From assembly GCA_964034945.1 (NCBI GenBank), contig OZ035962.1, positions 99,328,784 through 99,392,783 on the forward strand: a DNA stretch of 64,000 nt. Direction: 5' to 3'. The notes beneath the pieces were generated by a model that worked only from the letters and a program-made list of their open reading frames with translations, did not search any database and was not told where the DNA came from. Each line of letters begins with the position of its first letter. Positions within the stretch are counted from its first letter, which is position 1. This DNA comes from Chrysopilus asiliformis (taxonomy: Eukaryota; Arthropoda; Insecta; Diptera; Rhagionidae). Shown in pieces: positions 58,471 through 64,000 of this stretch. A program made the position numbers and the translations under genes.

Positions 58471-59751
58471 TCTGTCGTTGTGTGATGAAGCAACGAATTC
58501 CTTTTATTTCAAATCTGACAAGGAAAAAGGTTTTCCAGTTTTCCCATTTCGGTGAAGATCACAAGAGTTTGGCAGTACATACTTCACCCCAAATATCCTG
58601 ACCTAGAAAGGATGTTTACAATCCTTATGGAGAGTGGGCTGGTGCTGGGTCGGTGGGTTTAGGTATTACATCACTTCAAGTCTTTTAAATTAATTTTCCA
58701 TTATTTAAAGGTAACGCAGCAAGCAGTCAAGCAACCGGCAAACGAGCAACTAAATAACCGGGCAATATTAAAACTGGCAGGGATCGGATGAGTTGGATGT
58801 GGTGCTCATTTCATATCTTCCTGTTACGTCCTATGTCTCGGTGTCTGCCATAAATTTATGTTTGCTCATAAAATTTAAAGGATGTAAATTATTTAGCATG
58901 CGGTTTCACGAACGCGACCCACAATTCTATATTCGCGTTATGCATAAAAGGTTGTTTAGATACTCGTATACCTATATATTAGTTTATATAAAGCAGTATC
59001 TATGTATGTGGCTGATAAAGATATATTTAAGTCGATTTATAAAAGGCAATAAGTTTCAAAGGAAACTTTGTTAAGTGGATCTATTTAATAAGCAGGTTTA
59101 GATTATCAAAAAATATGGCAATATATTCATGAAATGAATAATAATTTTCTATACATACTTAATCATGCTTTGTGCTAGATGAATTTGGTAATTGACAAAT
59201 GTTGTACAAACAATACAGTATAACAAGTAAATTTCTCAATTTTAGTAGGTCAAGGTAAACATAACGTAGTCGCGTTACACTAAAGTTGGATTTTTTTTTG
59301 GTTTTTTTCTCATAAAATATAAAGTACGCTTCAATTACCAGTCAGATCGTCAAATATGGGAATTTCCCATGAAAGAGATATGTAAAATCATATTCTTAAC
59401 ATTTTTTGTCTCTACAAATTTTTCGATGTGCAGCATAGTTTTCGAGAAAATCACAAACAAAATTTTATTTGTCACTCAGAAAAATAATAAAGCTGATTCA
59501 AGTCAACTTTTTGGGATGTGTATTGTATTATATTTTCTAGTTATTGGGAAAATTTGTATAAGTTTTTATTAATAATAATAGTTCCAATCAAATTCGGTAT
59601 TTATTCCTATTCACTTAGGAACGTTTCCGAGAAAAAAAACGTGATCATTCCCATCATAAAATGGAAACGCTTCCATTCAATTATTGTCTGCACATATAAT
59701 TCGCATGTGAAACAGCAAACGCGTCGAAAAACTAGTTCAGTCGATTCTTTA

Positions 59752-60488
59752 TAGCGAAAACACAATGACGCGTCAAGGCGTGCGTAAGCTTTGACATTTC
59801 GACGCTTCAAAAGTAAAATCCGTGGCTTACTATGGAACGATTTATAATGGCGCTTCGCCTTGACGCTTCGAAGCGCCCTGACGCTTGGAGTAGACCTACT
59901 TTCTACTTTCAGACGCGTTGGCGCTTTGAAATTTGAATGAAAATTGCGTATTGTGAGTGATTTTTGAAAATGGTGGGGCAAATGATGCATTTATGGAACG
60001 ATTAATTAAAAAAGAGAAAAATAATTAATATTTATGCAATCTAAAATCGAAATTGTGTGAAAATGCGGAATAATAAGACAAAAAATAAAGTAAAATTAAT
60101 TCAAATATATTCGCCGATTATTCTAGTGACTTTAAAAGATGCTAAGGATCATCGTGGCTTTTATTTAAATCACTTATTTTATAAAGAAGTTGTCCGCATC
60201 TCTTTCAATATTTATTTCTTAAATTCACCATTATCAATTGCTGTTTTTAATTCATGTGTTTTGTGTGCTACTCCTGCAACAAATTCTATGTCTTCCAAAT
60301 GCTTTTTAATTCACATAAACTCTTTATTTCCATTTTATTTGAAATAAAAATAGTGAAGCGTGTAGTTTATACGAAGCGTTATTAAGTTTTAGCACTGACG
60401 CTTCAAAGCGTTCAATTGTCAAAGCGTGCTTGGTGCGCTGAAATGTCAAAGCTTACGAACGCGTTGACGCGCCATTGTGTTTTCGCTA
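59752..60488. mobile_element. MITE with TTA duplication
   Basis: TTA at 59749-59751 and 60489-60491 flanks TAGCGAAAACACAATGACGC and its inverse (one mismatch); similarity continues through GCTTTGACATTTC. 737 bp with no coding match. It lies in the SDR intron close to exon 4. Confidence 0.8.
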
Positions 60489-60949
60489 TTATTGTGCGCA
60501 GGGCATTGGCCAACTAACAAGTAAACCTCGCGAGGTCTCAGATTTTGATGAAACTTAAATCTGTGAAAGAACGTTAAAAAATAAGAGACGCATTTTTTCG
60601 GTAACCATCCAAGTTTAGGGTCCTTTCTGGCTTGCCTAATAGTATGCAATTTTTCGATTTTTCAACTTTTTTGATAGAAATGGTAGTCAAAACACCACAC
60701 TTATTCTTTCGTCGAGTAGAATAAAATTTGTTTCCATTAGAGCACAATCTCGAAAAATCGCATTCTTTTAGGGAGGTCAAGAATGTATGGTTGCCGATAA
60801 AAAATACGTAGTGTTAGTTTTTGATTAAAAAAATCACTAAAATCATTCAGGTAGTACTCCGTAACTAAGGATGTGTTAAATCCTTTTTTTTCATATATGT
60901 ATATTTGTTTTCAAGGAATTTTTATATATGATTTCTTTATGAAACTAAC

Positions 60950-61131
60950 CTGTTGTCTAAGATCGTCCTCATTCAGCCAAGCGTTGCCAGGCGAGAATTC
61001 ACCAGCTGCAACCACAGAAACATCAACGCCTCGTGGACGAAGCTCTTGACGAAGGCAATTTGCTAAAGTTTCGACAGCGGCCTGAGATGCACATTGGATG
61101 CCACGAACTGGGGCAGGGACACGGTTCAATC
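60950..61131 (-). CDS. SDR-family protein, exon 4 (active-site helix, degenerate)
   Basis: The acceptor is CGTTTCAG and the donor GTTAGT; two bases complete Gly, then 60 codons in phase 0. The product runs LNRVPAPVRGIQCASQAAVE, LANCLRQELRPRGVDVSVV, AAGEFSPGN. Against BDH1-type enzymes (SPYCxTKxxVE), the YxxxK catalytic pair is replaced by QxxxQ (Q-C-A-S-Q). The surrounding helix and the strand VDVSVV are well kept, so this is a folded SDR that has probably lost oxidoreductase chemistry. The next exon lies 13.5 kb further along the minus strand. Confidence 0.87.
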
Positions 61132-61307
61132 CTGAAACGCAATATCGCATGTTAGCTACGGATCTTATGAATATTTGAAATGGGTGCAACTGCAGGAGAT
61201 AAATGAATATGAGATTAACATGAAATGTGAGTGAATCTACATAAAGGCAATAGCAATTTATATTCGTCCTTTGATGGTAAAATACTCGTTGAATGAAGGA
61301 TACCTAC

Positions 61308-61382
61308 CCGAAGTCAGGAAAACAATCCTTCCATTGGATCGTCGAATAAGTGGCAACATAATTTGTGTTAGCCGGGCGGTTC
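61308..61382 (-). CDS. SDR-family protein, exon 3 (beta-5 strand and catalytic Ser)
   Basis: This short exon of 75 bases lies between TTCTACAG and GTAGGT. Two bases complete the split Gly, then come 24 codons, TARLTQIMLPLIRRSNGRIV plus FLTS, then one base of the next Gly codon. PLIRRSNGRIV is the standard strand leading to the catalytic Ser; the TSG here keeps that Ser. The phases match both neighbours exactly, which makes the exon secure despite its length. Confidence 0.85.
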
Positions 61383-62198
61383 CTGTAGAAATAAAGTCAA
61401 TTAAAAAAAAATTTAATTAAAAAAATGTTAATGAAAGAGACTAAATTAAGAATTTTATGGTTTCTACTAATTTATTAGCTCAGCAACAAAAAAAATTGCC
61501 ATGTCCAATTAAACATCACTGAGTCGTTGGGGAATATTTTTATTACTTCTATGACAAGGACAAAGTAAAATGTTTAAATATCGTTAGTCTCAATAATGTG
61601 CAAAGTTGAAGAGATTTATAACGAACTTGAAACATTATGCAAATGAAAGTTTATTGAGTTAATTAAAAATCAAATAAATTAATGTTGTTTAAAATTAGAA
61701 ACTTTACACATTTTTGTTTTATTTTAAAAGAAAATTTATACTGATGAAGTGATAATGAAATCTGAGAGTAAAATTTTTCATGATTACCAACAATATAGTA
61801 GTTTGGAAAAGTGAAATTTGTCAGTCAGTATTTTTCGAATTTTTTGACTGTCTGTCTTGACTGTCTGTCCGTGAACACCATAACGCTAGAAAGGATTAAG
61901 TTACAGGCTTGAAATTTTGTATAGTAGAAAAAGTTGTTTTCAAATTATCTCGAAAACAGCGAGTTGTATTGAACAATTTCTAGAGGTAAAATGTGTTTAG
62001 AATAGGATTTTAAATAACTCGTCTATACATTACAATCCAGTTGAACATCCCTTCTGCCCTCCCTCAAACAAATGGAATACTTTTTTCCAATTTTCTCGGA
62101 AACGGTGCATCGACTCGAAAAATTTATGAAGAAGAAATATGTTCAGAATGTGTTTAGGACCACTCGTTCCCCCCCCCTCTCCGATACAAATTGATTTT

Positions 62199-62511
62199 TA
62201 TACCCGTATGGTGCAACCAAAGCCTTTGGTCCAAAGGGTATATTAACTTTGCCTTACCGTTTGTAACGCCAAGATCCCGTCATCACACACAAAAATGAAT
62301 TAGGTACACCAGTGTGTTTAGAATCATGAAAATAATTAATTTTTGCATGTCCGTCCGTCTGTCTGTCTGTCTGTGGCGCGGATTGCGGGCGCACGGATTG
62401 AGCTAGAGAATTGAAATTTTGCGCAGATTCGTTTTTCGTAAAATGCGAGGCCAAGTTTGTTCATGAGCAAAAATGGGGTACCCCCCCCATTTTTGCTCAT
62501 GTTGTTGTTGT
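62199..62511 (-). mobile_element. DINE-1/Helentron-like element, truncated, ending in a hairpin
   Basis: TATACCCGTATGGTG through the GTCC/GTCT microsatellite and GCGCGGATTGCGGGCGC, then cut off. At the cut, CATGAGCAAAAATGGGG and its inverse form a near-perfect 17-bp hairpin at 62463-62502, the part where intact copies read GGGCAAAAATGGACC once. Confidence 0.7.
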
Positions 62512-62609
62512 CACAATATCATCACTTAAATATTGTATATGAGCAAACTTTTTATTATAGAACAAATTGGGCCAATATTTCGGGTTTGGGAGTTTATTAA
62601 CAAACGCTA

Positions 62610-62765
62610 CAAAAACTCCTTTGATACACGGGGAAAAATCCAAATACGAATATAAGAGACAGTGGACTCTTCTGCAATGATTCCCTAAAATTAGGGAATT
62701 ATTCCTATAATTTTGGGACCATTTCCTATTTTTTTTTTGGCATTTTCCCCCTTTCGTATATTTTT
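62610..62765 (-). repeat. dispersed repeat with TAGGGAA hairpin, copy 2
   Basis: The inverse of 44400-44590: ACACGGGGAAAAATCC, AATATAAGAGAC, ACTCTTCTGCAATGATTCCC. It lies in the intron between SDR exons 2 and 3. Confidence 0.6.
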
Positions 62766-62927
62766 ATTTTTCCTATTATTTCGAACTCAATGCTCAATTT
62801 GAAATACCATGATTATTTTTTTTAGAAAACAAATAACTAAAAAATATTATTGCTAAATTTCTAACCCTGTAATATTTTGCCCAAATAAAAGCTCAAAGCT
62901 TTTGCGAAATTAGTGTTATCATCTTAC

Positions 62928-63081
62928 CCATAAGATTCACGTCGATGGATTTCCTCAATACACCAAATGGAATCCATTCAAGTTCACCCAATGCGATCCA
63001 GCTCGAGCAATGCACCAAAGCCCACAGTCCACTGGCTCCGTATGGCAAATGTTGCGAAATGTACAGTGAAGTTTCCAGCAT
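62928..63081 (-). CDS. SDR-family protein, exon 2 (region of the NNAG motif)
   Basis: The acceptor is AAATTTAG and the donor GTAAGA. The exon is 154 nt: 51 codons plus one base, whose split Gly codon is completed by the next exon. It encodes YGASGLWALVHCSSWIAL, where active BDH1/RDH enzymes have GLVNNAG, followed by LGELEWIPFGVLRKSIDVNLMG, the conserved helix of the family. The NNAG signature is replaced by HCSS, so the stabilising Asn of the cofactor fold is missing. The intron to the previous exon is only about 186 bases, which is why the two ORFs look adjacent. Confidence 0.85.
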
Positions 63082-63267
63082 CTAAATTTAATTTATTTTT
63101 ATAACAGAAAAACTCCAAAAATTTTTTAGCTTGTAATTTAGAACGTTTAATAATTAACTTTGCTAAAAGCACACTTTATAGGATCAAGTCTTGGGGAGAC
63201 TTTTTTGGACATAACGGGAGAGTCGACTGATGGAAATTTTCCTTTTTGGGACATTGGGAAAACTTAC

Positions 63268-63471
63268 GGTTCGTTCCGATTGGACGTCGATGCTGACGAT
63301 TTTCATACGACCAGAGGTTTCCTCCTTCAGGATTTGTGCTTCATCACAGTCGGTTTCGGTCGAGAATCCAGCATAGACCGTAAAGCCTAAATCGTCCAGT
63401 TTCTTGGCCAGATACCAGCCAAGCGAGCTTTCACATCCCGTAATAAGGACACCTTTACCTGAGGCAGAAAC
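63268..63471 (-). CDS. SDR-family protein, first recognised exon (Rossmann start)
   Basis: On the minus strand this exon starts after ATGTTACAG and ends before GTAAGT, giving 68 codons in phase 0. It encodes GKGVLITGCESSLGWYLAKK, the first beta strand and glycine-rich turn of a classical SDR, then FTVYAGF and KIVSIDVQ. The best family match is the BDH1/retinol dehydrogenase (SDR9C-like) group. The usual TGxxxGxG reads TGCESSLG here, so the middle glycine is Ser. A methionine at 63480 would make an unspliced start (MLQVSASGKG); an in-frame TAA lies just upstream. Family members usually carry an N-terminal membrane segment, so a spliced upstream exon outside the recognised region is more likely. 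Confidence 0.85.
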
Positions 63472-64000
63472 CTGTAACATAAGTTTTATCGTAAATATTT
63501 GATTTTCACCACCAATTCTTTAAATTTTGTTGAAATGTTAATTTTTTTTGTTGAAATGTTGAGTTCGAGATTTTGAGAACGGAGAAGGTTGACTAACATC
63601 TTAAAAATTATAATCCATTCGATTTATCTTAAATTCATTCAAAATTATTTTCTTCTTTGTCGACACTATTACTGGTTTCTGGTCTCGTACTAGAGGTGTT
63701 ATTGAGATTTATTATTTTTTTTAGACATGTAACTATATTTTCGTTAAGAAACCAAAAATGAAATAGAAACATCTTACAATTAGTCGAAAATTATGTCTCT
63801 TACTCGTTCTTAAAAGATCTATTTCGAACAATACTCGACTCGACTGATTGAGCTGAAATTTTAGACCATATCTTGTGACGCAAAATAATGTGAAAGGCAA
63901 TGTGGAAATGCTATGTGTCAGTAAAAATGTTGAAATTGCCTTGGAAACAAAAAACTTGTATGACCTTCAATGTTTTGATAACAGGAGTTTCTTAAAAGCC
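63472..64000 (-). other. region upstream of the first recognised SDR exon
   Basis: No further SDR exon recognised. The in-frame TAA upstream of the possible Met at 63480 shows that any additional N-terminal residues need splicing from further away. Confidence 0.6.

Larger units (their letters stand above)
47426..60949 (-). other. SDR intron of 13.5 kb, rich in MITEs
   Basis: Bounded on the minus strand by GTTAGT and ATTTTTAG. It holds the MITEs at 47892-48724, 49230-49519, 50706-50935, 52861-53244, 53583-54353, 59752-60488, one Helitron-like copy and two DINE-1-like copies. Nothing recognised in 49524-50440, 50936-52860, 53245-53579, 55280-55927, 56461-57651 and 58471-59748. Confidence 0.75.
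61383..62927 (-). other. SDR intron between exons 3 and 2
   Basis: About 1.5 kb. It contains a GACTGTCTGTC-type repeat remnant at about 61815-61880, the truncated DINE-1-like element and the hairpin repeat at 62610-62765. Confidence 0.75.

Noticed and set aside
63472..63480. Met at 63480 as true SDR start
   Set aside because: Possible, but CAG|GTT fits an acceptor and the family normally has an N-terminal segment before this point; left open as a less likely alternative.

Overview
The window is nuclear DNA of an insect, most likely a dipteran. The evidence is AT-rich sequence, small GT-AG introns beside very large ones, a DREP-family (CIDE-N/DFF-C) gene, an insect-type SDR gene, a Ty3/gypsy element primed by tRNA-Ser, and many DINE-1-like, Helitron-like and MITE repeats. 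The species cannot be named from sequence alone. There are no bacterial-type operons, rRNAs, convincing tRNAs or CRISPR arrays.

Only two host genes can be supported, and both are partial. On the plus strand, three exons (11574-11789, 29373-29608, 32194-32461) join in matching phase into the body and C-terminus of a DNA-fragmentation-factor-related protein. It has a CIDE-N domain, a DFF-C-like helical domain and an acidic Ser/Thr-rich tail; the N-terminal exon was not found. On the minus strand, six exons (63471 down to 46839) join in matching phase into about 292 residues of a short-chain dehydrogenase/reductase of the BDH1/retinol dehydrogenase type. Its cofactor motif, NNAG motif and catalytic Tyr and Lys are all replaced, so it looks like a pseudoenzyme. 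The two genes converge, with about 14.4 kb between their stop codons.

The 17.6-kb first DREP intron holds a structurally complete, apparently very recent Ty3/gypsy retrotransposon (17026-27279). Its 1313-bp LTRs look identical, the target duplication is CCAG, and gag and pol are intact. At the gag stop there is a textbook -1 frameshift cassette: heptamer GGGAAAC in the right phase, a 6-nt spacer and a 9-bp stem. The element sits inside an older hAT-like element, which sits inside the DREP intron.

The rest is a dense, nested field of small transposons. They include Helitron-like elements with the A^TC...CTAG^T signature (one with an internal array of about 162 bp x 8), a DINE-1/Helentron-like family, piggyBac-like MITEs (TTAA), PIF/Harbinger-like MITEs (TAA/TTA), mariner-like MITEs (TA), deletion derivatives of a mariner-type transposase gene, and a probable tRNA-derived SINE. 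A 173-bp-arm, near-perfect inverted repeat at 40652-41004 is a candidate long-hairpin RNA locus. No new defence or metabolic system is evident. The strongest leads are the frameshift signal, the degenerate SDR, the hairpin locus and the Helitron with its internal array.
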